Below are positions 7,733-14,550 of a stretch of 33,186 nucleotides of DNA, in pieces. The notes beneath the pieces are model-generated. The model saw only the letters and a program-made list of their open reading frames with translations. It was not told where the DNA came from and searched no databases. Position 1 is the stretch's first letter. Each line of letters opens with the position of its first letter. Origin of the DNA: Patescibacteria group bacterium (GTDB lineage: Bacteria; Patescibacteriota; Patescibacteriia; Patescibacteriales; WJLG01); contig JAQTUZ010000001.1 in NCBI GenBank assembly GCA_028707065.1, forward strand, positions 65,551-98,736. Reading direction: 5' to 3'. The translations under genes were made by a program, and so were the position numbers.

Positions 7733-8436
7733 CCCTGGTTTTTTTTGATAGCCCTTTTTATTTTCAAGTCCGAACTATAACCGGCTATGGCCAGCTCCGC
7801 CTCCCCGCTTTGAAAAAATAAATCGATCGGCGTCTGCTCCACTATTTTTCGCACGAATTTCAAGCCATTGCCGCGGCTTTCCGGCGATCTTCCGGAAATA
7901 ATTCTGGTAAAAGCCGCCTCCAGCGCCTCTTCATCCGTATTTAATTCCGGGGCGGCTCTTTTCAAAGTTTTCAGGACGCCCTGTCCGCGATCGGCCAATA
8001 TAATTTCCCTTTTCGCGGTGTTGAAGCAGAAAAATAATCCGGGGATGTCCGGCCAGTTGCCGATATTGTGGTCGAAAGAATTGTTGCCTATTTCGCCGGC
8101 CATCGCCACCAACAGGGAAAAAATCGGCTTGTCGCCGAATGTTTTTATCAGTTCATTCCTCATTTTAGACAAGCGCGCCTGAAACACCGAACTATTTTGG
8201 CAATAAATAAAATTAGGCGGGTTTTTCGGCTTCTTGTTTCGGGACCATTTTTTGGCAAAAATAAAAGCATTGGTTTTTATAAATTCTTCAACCTGGGTTA
8301 AAGAGTAAAAACGGTATTTATTGGCCGGGTCGACCGTGGGGATTAATTTTCCGTTTTCAGCCCATTTTCTAAGAGTTAGAGCTGAAACCCCCAAAATTTC
8401 CGCCGCCTCGCCGATTTTCAAATTATTGGTAGTCAT
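7708..8436 (-). CDS. MerR-type HTH fused to GHKL histidine-kinase-like ATPase
   Basis: 242 residues from the ATG at 8436. Residues about 1-60 are a MerR-like DNA-binding domain (LKIGEAAEILGVSALTLRKW, then YRFYSLTQVEEFI). Residues about 90-230 are a GHKL ATPase: N box EIGNNSFDHN, G1 box DRGQGV, G2 box RGNGLKFV. There is no phosphoacceptor His domain, as in anti-sigma-factor kinases of the RsbW/SpoIIAB type. The frame extends to 8472, but those bases hold the -35 box, so the start at 8436 is chosen. The predicted transcription start is at or next to this ATG, giving a leaderless mRNA. The overlapping STAS-like gene follows. Fusion of a MerR reader with a partner-switch ATPase is unusual and suggests a one-component autoregulated switch (inference). 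Confidence 0.84.
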   Translation of the reverse strand: MTTNNLKIGEAAEILGVSALTLRKWAENGKLIPTVDPANKYRFYSLTQVEEFIKTNAFIFAKKWSRNKKPKNPPNFIYCQNSSVFQARLSKMRNELIKTFGDKPIFSLLVAMAGEIGNNSFDHNIGNWPDIPGLFFCFNTAKREIILADRGQGVLKTLKRAAPELNTDEEALEAAFTRIISGRSPESRGNGLKFVRKIVEQTPIDLFFQSGEAELAIAGYSSDLKIKRAIKKNQGCLVLIKF

Positions 8437-8472
8437 ATAGTTTATAATATCATATAAATAAACTATAGTCAA
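8437..8472 (-). promoter_or_regulatory. Promoter and palindromic operator of the MerR-ATPase gene
   Basis: On the minus strand: -35 TTGACT (8472-8467), 17-bp spacer, -10 TATTAT (8449-8444). A perfect 9-bp inverted repeat ATAGTTTAT (8437-8445) / ATAAACTAT (8458-8466) overlaps the spacer and the start region. MerR regulators typically bind an inverted repeat between -35 and -10, so this is a good candidate autoregulatory operator. Confidence 0.72.
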
Positions 8473-8587
8473 TAGACATGTGAAACATTAATAGTTTTTT
8501 GTAAGTATTTTATTTAAAATTAGCCAATTTATATTTTTAACATTAATACTTTTTTTTACAATCATTACTGCAAAAATTTAAACTAAA

Positions 8588-8635
8588 ACGGCCACGGTCT
8601 GCTTCCGCCGGCCGGCGGAGCGAAACCATGGCCGT
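8588..8635. repeat. GC-rich palindromic element, copy 2
   Basis: Direct-orientation second copy of the 7310-7357 element. Here the outer arms are better kept: ACGGCCA (8588-8594) and TGGCCGT (8629-8635) pair, and the CCGCCGGCCGGCGG core forms the tip. The rest of 8473-8660 is AT-rich and shows no gene. Confidence 0.75.
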
Positions 8636-8660
8636 ATTAAACAATTTAACAGCATAACAT

Positions 8661-11282
8661 TTATTTTTTTATGTAATCTTCCAGCTTGATGCTCAGTAAT
8701 TTTGAGACGCCGTTTTCCTGCATGGTCACGCCGTAGAGGACGTTGGCGCGATGCATCGGGGCGCGGTTATGGGTAATGACGATGAATTGGGTTTTAGCAG
8801 AGAGATCTTCCAAAATTTTCGCCAGGCGTTCGGAATTTGATTCGTCGAGCGCGGCATCAACTTCGTCTAAGAAAACAAAAGGCGAAGGGTTGGCGGAAAT
8901 AATCGCGCAGATCAAAGCGATTGCGGTCAAGGCTTTTTCGCCGCCGGAGAGCATATTGATCGTATTGATCTTTTTTCCTGGCGGGCAAGCCTGGATTTCG
9001 ATGCCGGCCAAACCAGTCGCGTTATACTTGGAAAGCCGCTTGATCTTTTCCTGCAATTCTTTCTGCTCGTCTTTTTCCTGTTCGGGCGCGCCATCAGCTG
9101 CCGCGACTTCTTCCTCGTCTTCCAGTTTGATTATTTTGGCTGAGCCGCCGTTGAATAAAATTTTGAAATACTCTTCAAACTTATGGCAGATTTCTTTAAA
9201 TTCATGGTCGAATCTTTCTTTTATTTTTCCATCCAATTCGCGGATTACGCCTTCAAGCGTGCCGATGGCTGATTCCAGATCATTAACTTGCTCTTTGAGA
9301 AAATCGAATTTTGTTTTGGTTTCGGTATATTCTTTTTCCACTTCCGGATCAATGCCGCCGATCAGGCTTAATTGGTTTTCCAATTGGCGGATTTTTATTT
9401 CGGCCTCCAAGGTGTTTACTTCTTCGGCAGCGCGATTTTCTTTGATGTCCTTAAGATTATCAAGGCTTTTGCGGATCTCGGTTTCCAAGTCTTCCAGTCG
9501 GGTTTCGTATTTGGCTGAATCGATTTTTATCACATTAAGTTCGTTGGATAATCGGTTGATTTCCTGCTGTAAATTCTGCCCTTCGCGCTGGAGGCGGAAA
9601 AGTTTGGCATGCTTTTCTTCTCTTTCGCGGTTGAAAGTATTAAGTTTTTCTTTTATTTCCCCGACCCGATTATCAATCTCTTTAAGCTCAATTTCCAATT
9701 TGGCTTTTTTATCTTTGATTTCTTCATCGCCCTTTTTTTCGCCGCTGGATTTGATCTTTTCCGAAGTGGATTCAAGCTCGTTTTTCTGCCGGTGTAAATT
9801 ATCATTCAATAAATTTATTTTTTCCGCCAAAGTCTTGGCGGCTAATTCCGGCTCGATCGCTCGGCCGATCAATTCTTCCTTTTCGCGGGCCAATTTTAAT
9901 AATTCTTCCTGAATGGCATGCTGTTTGGCATAAAACGCTTCATTGTCGTCGCCGGCAGAGCTTAAATTTATCACTTCCGAAATAAGCGATTTTAATTTGC
10001 CCAGCGTTTCTTTGATCTTGCCGATCTCGTTCTCTTCTTCCAGTTTTTCCAACTCGATTTTTATTTCGCCCAAAAGAGAATTGATTTTTTTCTCATCGCG
10101 GGCAATCCCCTTTCCGCCGGCCGATAATTCGCGCAGAGTTTTGTTTAATTCTTCGATCTTGCCATTAAGAGAGTTTTTTTCTTCGTTAAAATTCTTGACC
10201 AGATTATTTTTATTTTCCAATTCATTTTTCAGATCCCCGAGCGCGGCTTCATTGCGATCAACTTCTTGTTTTAATTCGCTCTCTTTATTGACAAGCCAAG
10301 ACAGGTCGAAATTTCCCGAAGCTTCCAATTGCAGAGTCAATTGCGCGTCAACGGCGGCGATTTTCTGCAAGATTTCTTCGCGTTGTTTTTGTATTTCCGC
10401 GGCCTGAGCGGATAATTTGTCATATTCTTCAGTCTCGCGGCTTTCTTCCATTTTAGCCAATTCAGCATTAAGGCCGGCCAATTCCGAGGTTTTGGCGCGC
10501 AAAATTTCTTCCAGCGAAAGATACTTATTATTGTATTCGGAAAATTTATCGTTCAAATTGTGCCAGACGAATTTGAAATAGGAAGTGCGGATATTTTTCA
10601 GTTCAGTTTCAATCTCGCCCCGGGCATGGAGTTTGTTCACTTGCCGGGTCAAGCTTCTTAAGCGCGGTTCGATTTCTGACAAAAGCATATTGGCTTGGCC
10701 GGAATTTTCATAACTGGCGATCAATTTTGATAAAGATTGTTCGCGCTTGATCTGGAATTGGCGCACGCCGGTCGCTTCATCGAAAAATTCTTTGCGCTCG
10801 CTGGCGGTCGTGGCCAAAAATGATTCGACCATCCCCTGGCCGATCACGCTATAAGTTTTTTGGCCCACGCTTGATTTAGCCAAAAGGATCTGAATATCGG
10901 CCAATCGAACCTTGGCTTCATTTAATAAATAATCGCTTTCGCCGTTGCGGTATATTCGGCGGGTTATCACTAATTGTGAAAAATCAATCGGCGCTTGGCC
11001 ATCTTCATTATTTAAATATAAAGAGACTTCAGCCATGCCTAATTGTCCTTTGGAAGAAGAGCCGGAAAAGATCACGTCCTCGGAGGTTTTGGCGCGCAAG
11101 GTTTTCATGCTTTGCTCGCCCAAAACCCAGCGCACCGCGTCAGCGACGTTGGATTTGCCCGAGCCGTTCGGCCCGACAATGACGGTGATGCCCTTTTTGT
11201 CTTTGCTGCCAGCCGGAAAAACCAGCGTGTTTTTGCTGGCAAAAGACTTAAAACCCTGAATATCCAACTTTTCCAAAAACAT
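8661..11282 (-). CDS. smc: SMC-family chromosome segregation ATPase, short, no visible hinge
   Basis: 873 residues against about 1150-1200 for ordinary bacterial SMC. The N-terminal head has Walker A GPNGSGKSN (37-45) in the classical SMC setting (LDIQGFKSFA before it, DAVRWVLGEQSMKTLR after it), and the Q-loop region SVGQKTYSVIGQGMVESFL. The C-terminal head has signature LSGGEKALTAIAL, Walker B FVFLDEVDAALD and the switch region FIVITHNR. Between them lie two long Glu/Lys-rich coiled coils. Where the conserved hinge dimerisation domain should be, at about residues 400-460, I see only a short GKLKSLISEVINLSSAGDDN segment. No Gly-rich hinge motif and no CXXC hook is visible. It acts in chromosome compaction; how it dimerises is open. 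No scpA or scpB gene is nearby. Confidence 0.9.
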   Translation of the reverse strand: MFLEKLDIQGFKSFASKNTLVFPAGSKDKKGITVIVGPNGSGKSNVADAVRWVLGEQSMKTLRAKTSEDVIFSGSSSKGQLGMAEVSLYLNNEDGQAPIDFSQLVITRRIYRNGESDYLLNEAKVRLADIQILLAKSSVGQKTYSVIGQGMVESFLATTASERKEFFDEATGVRQFQIKREQSLSKLIASYENSGQANMLLSEIEPRLRSLTRQVNKLHARGEIETELKNIRTSYFKFVWHNLNDKFSEYNNKYLSLEEILRAKTSELAGLNAELAKMEESRETEEYDKLSAQAAEIQKQREEILQKIAAVDAQLTLQLEASGNFDLSWLVNKESELKQEVDRNEAALGDLKNELENKNNLVKNFNEEKNSLNGKIEELNKTLRELSAGGKGIARDEKKINSLLGEIKIELEKLEEENEIGKIKETLGKLKSLISEVINLSSAGDDNEAFYAKQHAIQEELLKLAREKEELIGRAIEPELAAKTLAEKINLLNDNLHRQKNELESTSEKIKSSGEKKGDEEIKDKKAKLEIELKEIDNRVGEIKEKLNTFNREREEKHAKLFRLQREGQNLQQEINRLSNELNVIKIDSAKYETRLEDLETEIRKSLDNLKDIKENRAAEEVNTLEAEIKIRQLENQLSLIGGIDPEVEKEYTETKTKFDFLKEQVNDLESAIGTLEGVIRELDGKIKERFDHEFKEICHKFEEYFKILFNGGSAKIIKLEDEEEVAAADGAPEQEKDEQKELQEKIKRLSKYNATGLAGIEIQACPPGKKINTINMLSGGEKALTAIALICAIISANPSPFVFLDEVDAALDESNSERLAKILEDLSAKTQFIVITHNRAPMHRANVLYGVTMQENGVSKLLSIKLEDYIKK

Positions 11283-11312
11283 ATCGTAAAATGTTTAGAT
11301 GTTTAGTTTATT

Positions 11313-11340
11313 ATTATACCGCAAAGTAGCACATTTACAA
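11313..11340 (-). promoter_or_regulatory. Promoter of smc
   Basis: On the minus strand: TTGTAA (11340-11335), 16-bp spacer, perfect -10 TATAAT (11318-11313), about 30 bases upstream of the smc ATG. Confidence 0.65.
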
Positions 11341-11401
11341 AAATCCAAAGATCAAAATCCAAAATCCAAAATAAATTCAAGACACAAAATTCTAAAAAAA
11401 T

Positions 11402-11581
11402 TATAACACACCCCGCCTAGAACCCACCCCGGCTGCGCGGCGCAGCCACCCCTCCCAAGAGGGGAAGCTCGGCACCCTTCTTGATAGAGGGGACTGGGAT
11501 CTTGCGGAAGTATTTATTTCGTTGCGAAGTCCCCTCTTGAGAGGGGTGGCAGGCCGCCTCGGCCTAACGGGGTGTGTTATA
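11402..11581. mobile_element. 180-bp MITE-like element with 14-bp terminal inverted repeats
   Basis: TATAACACACCCCG (11402-11415) is the exact reverse complement of CGGGGTGTGTTATA (11568-11581). Internal arms also pair: GCCACCCCTC near 11446 with GAGGGGTGGC near 11541, plus AGAGGGG/CCCCTCT words. The whole element can fold into one branched hairpin and encodes no credible protein. A shorter relative, beginning with the same ATAACACACCCCG, lies in the nuclease gene at 32414-32493. Such non-autonomous elements need a transposase in trans; none is in the window. Confidence 0.75.
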
Positions 11582-11600
11582 GTTAATAGCACACAAAATA

Positions 11601-11629
11601 TTGAGTTTATTTTTTCCCGGTGATAATAT
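11601..11629 (+). promoter_or_regulatory. Promoter of the CMP kinase gene, near-leaderless
   Basis: TTGAGT (11601-11606), 17-bp spacer, TAATAT (11624-11629). The ATG follows at 11639, so transcription would begin within a few bases of the start codon. No Shine-Dalgarno is present, in line with a leaderless message. Confidence 0.65.
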
Positions 11630-11638
11630 TAATTTTAT

Positions 11639-12211
11639 ATGATTATTTCTATCTCCGGCGCGGAAGGGTCGGGAAAATCAACTATCGCGAAGATGCTGGC
11701 GGCCAAATTGGGCTGGCCGCGTTATTATATTGGCGGAATTCGCCGCGAAAAAGCCAAAAAGCGCGGGCTGACCTTGGCTGAATATAATAAGCTGGGTGAG
11801 ACTGACCCGTCAACTGATCTGGAAGTTGATGAGTATCAAAAAAAACTCGGTGAAACGAGCGATAATTTTATTATGGAAGGTCGGACGTCGTGGCATTTTA
11901 TCCCCCAATCTTTTAAAATTTATTTGGATGTTTCTTTTGCCGAAGGCGCGAAAAGGATTTTCGGCGCGTTGCAAAAAAGCGGCGAGCGCAACGAAGGAAA
12001 AAATTTAAAAACTTACGATGACGTGCTGGCCAGCATCAGATCCCGCCGCGAGAGCGACAAATTGCGCTATGCTAAATATTTTGGCATCGACGTCTTTGAT
12101 TTGAAGAATTATGATTTTGTTTTGGACACGACGAATTTGAATATTGACCAGGTTTTTAAAGAGGTTTTGGGGGCGATTGAAAATAAGTTGAAAAACGAAA
12201 AAAATGTTTAA
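11639..12211 (+). CDS. cmk: Cytidylate kinase, short archaeal-like type
   Basis: 190 residues. The N-terminal P-loop is GAEGSGKST (8-16), followed by MLAAKLGWPRYYIGGIRREKAKKRGLTLAEYN, the arrangement of short AAA_17-type cytidylate kinases. The lid region carries the Arg-rich SIRSRRESDKLRYAKYFGID motif, and the end VLDTTNLNIDQVFKEVL is typical of the C-terminal strand. It would phosphorylate CMP/dCMP with ATP in the cytoplasm. It is shorter than classical Cmk (about 225 residues) and lacks the large NMP-binding insertion. It stands immediately downstream of the MITE-like element. Confidence 0.85.
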   Translation: MIISISGAEGSGKSTIAKMLAAKLGWPRYYIGGIRREKAKKRGLTLAEYNKLGETDPSTDLEVDEYQKKLGETSDNFIMEGRTSWHFIPQSFKIYLDVSFAEGAKRIFGALQKSGERNEGKNLKTYDDVLASIRSRRESDKLRYAKYFGIDVFDLKNYDFVLDTTNLNIDQVFKEVLGAIENKLKNEKNV

Positions 12212-12255
12212 TTTTAGCTAATTATACATTATACTTTATACGTAATACAAAAACA

Positions 12256-12284
12256 TTGACATTCCGCAATTTTTGTTCTAATAT
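12256..12284 (+). promoter_or_regulatory. Promoter of rplS
   Basis: Perfect -35 TTGACA (12256-12261), 17-bp spacer, -10 TAATAT (12279-12284). The leader to ATG 12433 is about 140 bases long and includes the double-hairpin element at 12360-12397. Confidence 0.75.
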
Positions 12285-12359
12285 TGAAAAAGATTTGAAT
12301 TAAAGGGATTATTTCAAATAGAATCACTGAATTCTATTTTTTATATCTCAAATAATTTA

Positions 12360-12397
12360 TCCCGAGGCAGGCTCGGGATGCCGACTTCACGTCGGCA
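12360..12397. repeat. Double-hairpin element (CCCGAG/TGCCGAC type), copy 1
   Basis: Two adjacent 19-nt hairpins with 7-bp stems and 5-nt loops: TCCCGAG/CTCGGGA, then TGCCGAC/GTCGGCA. It is the reverse complement of 24671-24708 with only two differences, both in the loops. It lies in the rplS leader and could affect that mRNA. Confidence 0.8.
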
Positions 12398-12432
12398 TAA
12401 TTCATAATTTATAATTTGTAATTGATAATAAT

Positions 12433-12858
12433 ATGGCTGAAGAAAAAAATACCTCCACCTCCGCTGAAGCTACGGTGGACAAGACTGCCGAGGCTGAAGT
12501 TAAGCCGGTGGCGGACACGAAAGACACCAAGGGCAAGGCGGCTAAGCCGGAAGAATTAAAATCAGGGATGACTGTCCGCGTCTATCAGAAGATCCGGGAA
12601 ACAAATGCCAAGGGCGAAGAAAAAGAGCGCTTGCAGTTTTTTGACGGCATGATCATCGCTAAGAAGCATGGCAATCAGGCCGGCGCTTCGATCACGGTCC
12701 GCAAGATTTCCGAAGGCGTGGGCGTGGAAAAGATTTTTCCCCTGCATGCTCCGACCGTTGACCGCATCGTCATCAAGAAACAGGCGAAAGTCCGGAAATC
12801 CAAACTGTATTATCTGCGCGGCGAGTATAAGAAACGTTTGAAAGAAAAAGCTTATTAG
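12433..12858 (+). CDS. rplS: Ribosomal protein bL19
   Basis: 141 residues. The bL19 core starts near residue 37 (ELKSGMTVRVYQKIRE) and has the family hallmarks RLQFFDGMIIAKKHG, SITVRKISEGVGVEKIFPLHAPTVDRI and the closing KVRKSKLYYLRGEYKKRLKEK. bL19 is a large-subunit protein at the 30S/50S interface. The extra 35 N-terminal residues are acidic and Ala/Thr-rich. Part of them (STSAEATVDK) is encoded by a hairpin-forming stretch at 12454-12479. It has its own promoter and terminator; the usual neighbours trmD and rimM are absent. Confidence 0.95.
   Translation: MAEEKNTSTSAEATVDKTAEAEVKPVADTKDTKGKAAKPEELKSGMTVRVYQKIRETNAKGEEKERLQFFDGMIIAKKHGNQAGASITVRKISEGVGVEKIFPLHAPTVDRIVIKKQAKVRKSKLYYLRGEYKKRLKEKAY
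12454..12479. repeat. In-frame hairpin inside rplS (SAEATVDK type)
   Basis: TCCACC (12454-12459) pairs with GGTGGA (12474-12479). The stretch encodes STSAEATVDK in the non-conserved N-terminal extension. It resembles the SAKASADK-encoding hairpin at 33005-33024 in both stem position and peptide, suggesting one coding-tolerant palindrome family. Confidence 0.55.
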
Positions 12859-12861
12859 GAT

Positions 12862-12893
12862 AAAATGACTGTGTGATTTACACGGTCATTTTT
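12862..12893 (+). terminator. Intrinsic terminator of rplS
   Basis: An imperfect stem AAAATGAC...GTGT / ACAC...GTCATTTTT with a 5-nt loop and a T run, just after the rplS stop codon. Confidence 0.85.
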
Positions 12894-12903
12894 GAATAAG
12901 ACC

Positions 12904-13557
12904 ATGAGCCGTCCAAGGAGGGATAAAATCAAATGGTCGCCGGATTTGGCGTACGTTGTCGGGCTGATAACCAGCGACGGCTGCCTTTCTAAAGATGGGA
13001 GGCACATAGAGTTTACCTCAAATGATATTGATTTGATTCTTACATTTAAGAGTATCTTGGGGCTTAAGGTAAAAATTGGACATAAAACATCCGGCTATAC
13101 TGGTAAAAAATATCCGCGTTTGCAATTTGGCGACATTGTTTTGTATAATTGGCTTAAATCGATCGGTTTGATGCCGAAAAAATCGAAGATAATTGGTGAT
13201 TTAAAAATTCCTAGAAAATATTTTTTTGATTTTTTAAGGGGATTATTCGATGGTGACGGCTGTTTTTATTCTTACTGGGATAAGCGTTGGAAAAGTAGTT
13301 TTATGTTTTATGTTGATTTTTGTTCTGCCAGTAAAAAGTTTTTGAAATGGTTGCGTAAATCATTATCTGCCCATTTAGAGATAAGAGGAAATTTAAAGAT
13401 AGGTACTAATGTTTGGAATTTAAGATTTGCTAAAGAGGAAGGATTAAAAATTATTAAAAAAATGTATTATTTGTCAGACGTTAAGTGCTTGGCGAGAAAG
13501 AAAAATAAAATTATCAGGGCGTTTAAAGAAGGGGAAGAAAAGTTTGTTTTAAGGTAA
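12904..13557 (+). CDS. Free-standing LAGLIDADG homing endonuclease
   Basis: 217 residues from ATG 12904; the frame can extend to a TTG at 12892, but that lies in the rplS terminator. Two LAGLIDADG helices are visible: LAYVVGLITSDGCL at about residues 15-28 and FLRGLFDGDGCF at about 110-121, each with the acidic catalytic residue (Asp in SDG and GDG). The conserved follow-on segments (IEFTSNDIDLILTFKSILGL and SASKKFLKWLRKSL) fit a two-repeat monomeric enzyme. It would cut a long target and copy itself into it. No intron or intein boundary is seen: it sits between the rplS terminator and tRNA-Leu. Codon use is AT-richer than in its neighbours, suggesting acquisition. Confidence 0.88.
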   Translation: MSRPRRDKIKWSPDLAYVVGLITSDGCLSKDGRHIEFTSNDIDLILTFKSILGLKVKIGHKTSGYTGKKYPRLQFGDIVLYNWLKSIGLMPKKSKIIGDLKIPRKYFFDFLRGLFDGDGCFYSYWDKRWKSSFMFYVDFCSASKKFLKWLRKSLSAHLEIRGNLKIGTNVWNLRFAKEEGLKIIKKMYYLSDVKCLARKKNKIIRAFKEGEEKFVLR

Positions 13558-13572
13558 AATTAGTTAAAAATT

Positions 13573-13654
13573 GGGGATGTGGTGAAACTGGTACACACGT
13601 ACGCTTGAGGTGCGTATGCCGCAAGGCTTGGAGGTTCAAGTCCTCTCATCCCCA
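13573..13654 (+). tRNA. tRNA-Leu(GAG)
   Basis: 82 nt. Acceptor GGGGATG pairs with CATCCCC; anticodon arm TACGC-TTGAGGT-GCGTA gives anticodon GAG. A class II long variable arm (GCC GCAA GGC) and T arm GGAGG-TTCAAGT-CCTCT are present. Discriminator A; the full CCA is not encoded. It lies 15 bases after the LAGLIDADG gene and directly before a palindromic cluster. Confidence 0.95.
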
Positions 13655-13657
13655 CCT

Positions 13658-13735
13658 GCGCTCGCCGTAGCCTTGGCGAAGGCGAGCTTCGCCATCGGCC
13701 ACGTCGAGCTTCGGTGGGCAAGGCCCACCAAGACT
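13658..13735. repeat. Palindromic cluster after tRNA-Leu
   Basis: Adjacent GC-rich hairpins: CTCGCC...GGCGAG with inner GCC/GGC pairing, then a second block ending in GGTGGGC AAG GCCCACC. They occupy the whole gap between tRNA-Leu and the methyltransferase gene and resemble the double-hairpin elements seen in other tRNA regions. Confidence 0.6.
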
Positions 13736-13781
13736 ATTGAAGACAGAATTCATCTGCCGAAGCAGACTGAAATTTAAATTT

Positions 13782-14288
13782 ATGATTTGGCTCTATATAA
13801 TTGTTTTTATTTTTGCGCTGACTTTTCTTTACGCTTCCTGGCGGGCGGCGCCTTGGCTGCCGATGTATCGGCGGGATGTGCAGCGGGCAATCGATTTGGC
13901 CAAACTTAAAGCCGGCGAGAAATTTTATGATTTGGGCGCGGGCGACGGCCGGACGCTTTTTGCCGCCGCGGCCGCCGGAGCCGTGTCCGAAGGTTTTGAA
14001 ATATCATTACTCCCCTATCTGATCACCAAGGTAAAAATTTTATTTTCTCAGGATAAGAATAAGCCGAAAATTTATTTCCGCGATTTTTGGAAAATTAATT
14101 TGGGCGAGGCCGATGTGATCTTTGTTTTTCTGATGCCGCGGATTATGGAAAAGCTGAAAGAAAAAATGGAGAAGGAACTAAAGCCGGGCGCCCGAATAAT
14201 TTGTTACACTTGGCCGATGCCGGGCTGGACGCCGACAATAACAGATGACATTCCCGGCCGCCCAAAGATTTATATTTATAACAGATAA
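13782..14288 (+). CDS. Membrane-anchored class I methyltransferase
   Basis: 168 residues from ATG 13782. An earlier in-frame ATG at 13737 lies in the palindromic cluster and would add a charged leader before the TM helix. One TM helix opens the protein (MIWLYIIVFIFALTFLYASW). Then come KLKAGEKFYDLGAGDGRTLFAAAA (SAM motif I), EGFEISLLPYLITKVKI (motif II), a DVIFVFLMPRIMEKLKEKM strand and a C-terminal beta region. The pattern fits small CPR/archaeal methyltransferases with a single N-terminal anchor, of unknown substrate. Confidence 0.82.
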   Translation: MIWLYIIVFIFALTFLYASWRAAPWLPMYRRDVQRAIDLAKLKAGEKFYDLGAGDGRTLFAAAAAGAVSEGFEISLLPYLITKVKILFSQDKNKPKIYFRDFWKINLGEADVIFVFLMPRIMEKLKEKMEKELKPGARIICYTWPMPGWTPTITDDIPGRPKIYIYNR

Positions 14289-14336
14289 CGATTTTTAGCT
14301 TCATAAATCGCCAATCGAATTGGGGTAATTAGCTCA

Positions 14337-14419
14337 TCCGCCAGTTGGCGGAGGTTATCCGCGACGTCGCCGTAGGCGCGCGCGGACCCGCTCACAGCCC
14401 AAAGGGCTGATGTAGCGGG
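14337..14419. repeat. Palindromes inserted in a tRNA D-loop
   Basis: Between the D-stem strands of the outer tRNA lie a 16-nt palindrome TCCGCCAGTTGGCGGA (14337-14352), five bases GGTTA, then a double hairpin: TCCGCG...CGCGGA (14358-14386) and CCCGCT...AGCGGG (14387-14419). The double hairpin is a diverged copy of the elements at 24480-24539 and 24605-24665 in the tRNA-Cys tail array. Confidence 0.8.
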
Positions 14420-14476
14420 GAGCGCCCGGTTTATTCACCCCGCCCCATTTGCCTAATTATCATAATCTAAAAAAGA

Positions 14477-14550
14477 GGATCTATAGCTCAGTTGGTTAGA
14501 GCGCCTCGTTTACACCGAGGAGGTCGTAGGTTCGAATCCTACTGGGTCCA
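14477..14550 (+). tRNA. tRNA-Val(TAC)
   Basis: 74 nt. Acceptor GGATCTA/TGGGTCC (with G-T pairs), D arm GCTC...GAGC, anticodon arm CCTCG-TTTACAC-CGAGG giving anticodon TAC, T arm GTAGG-TTCGAAT-CCTAC, discriminator A; CCA not encoded. It lies wholly inside the anticodon-arm interruption of another tRNA. Confidence 0.93.

Noticed and set aside
8743-9912. A 389-codon frame on the plus strand opposite smc
   Set aside because: It is Ser/Phe-rich and low in complexity, as expected from the complement of Glu/Lys-rich coiled-coil codons; smc has clear motifs in the other strand.
11401-11592. A 63-codon frame in the MITE-like element
   Set aside because: It follows the inverted repeat structure, is Arg/Pro-rich and has no ribosome site.
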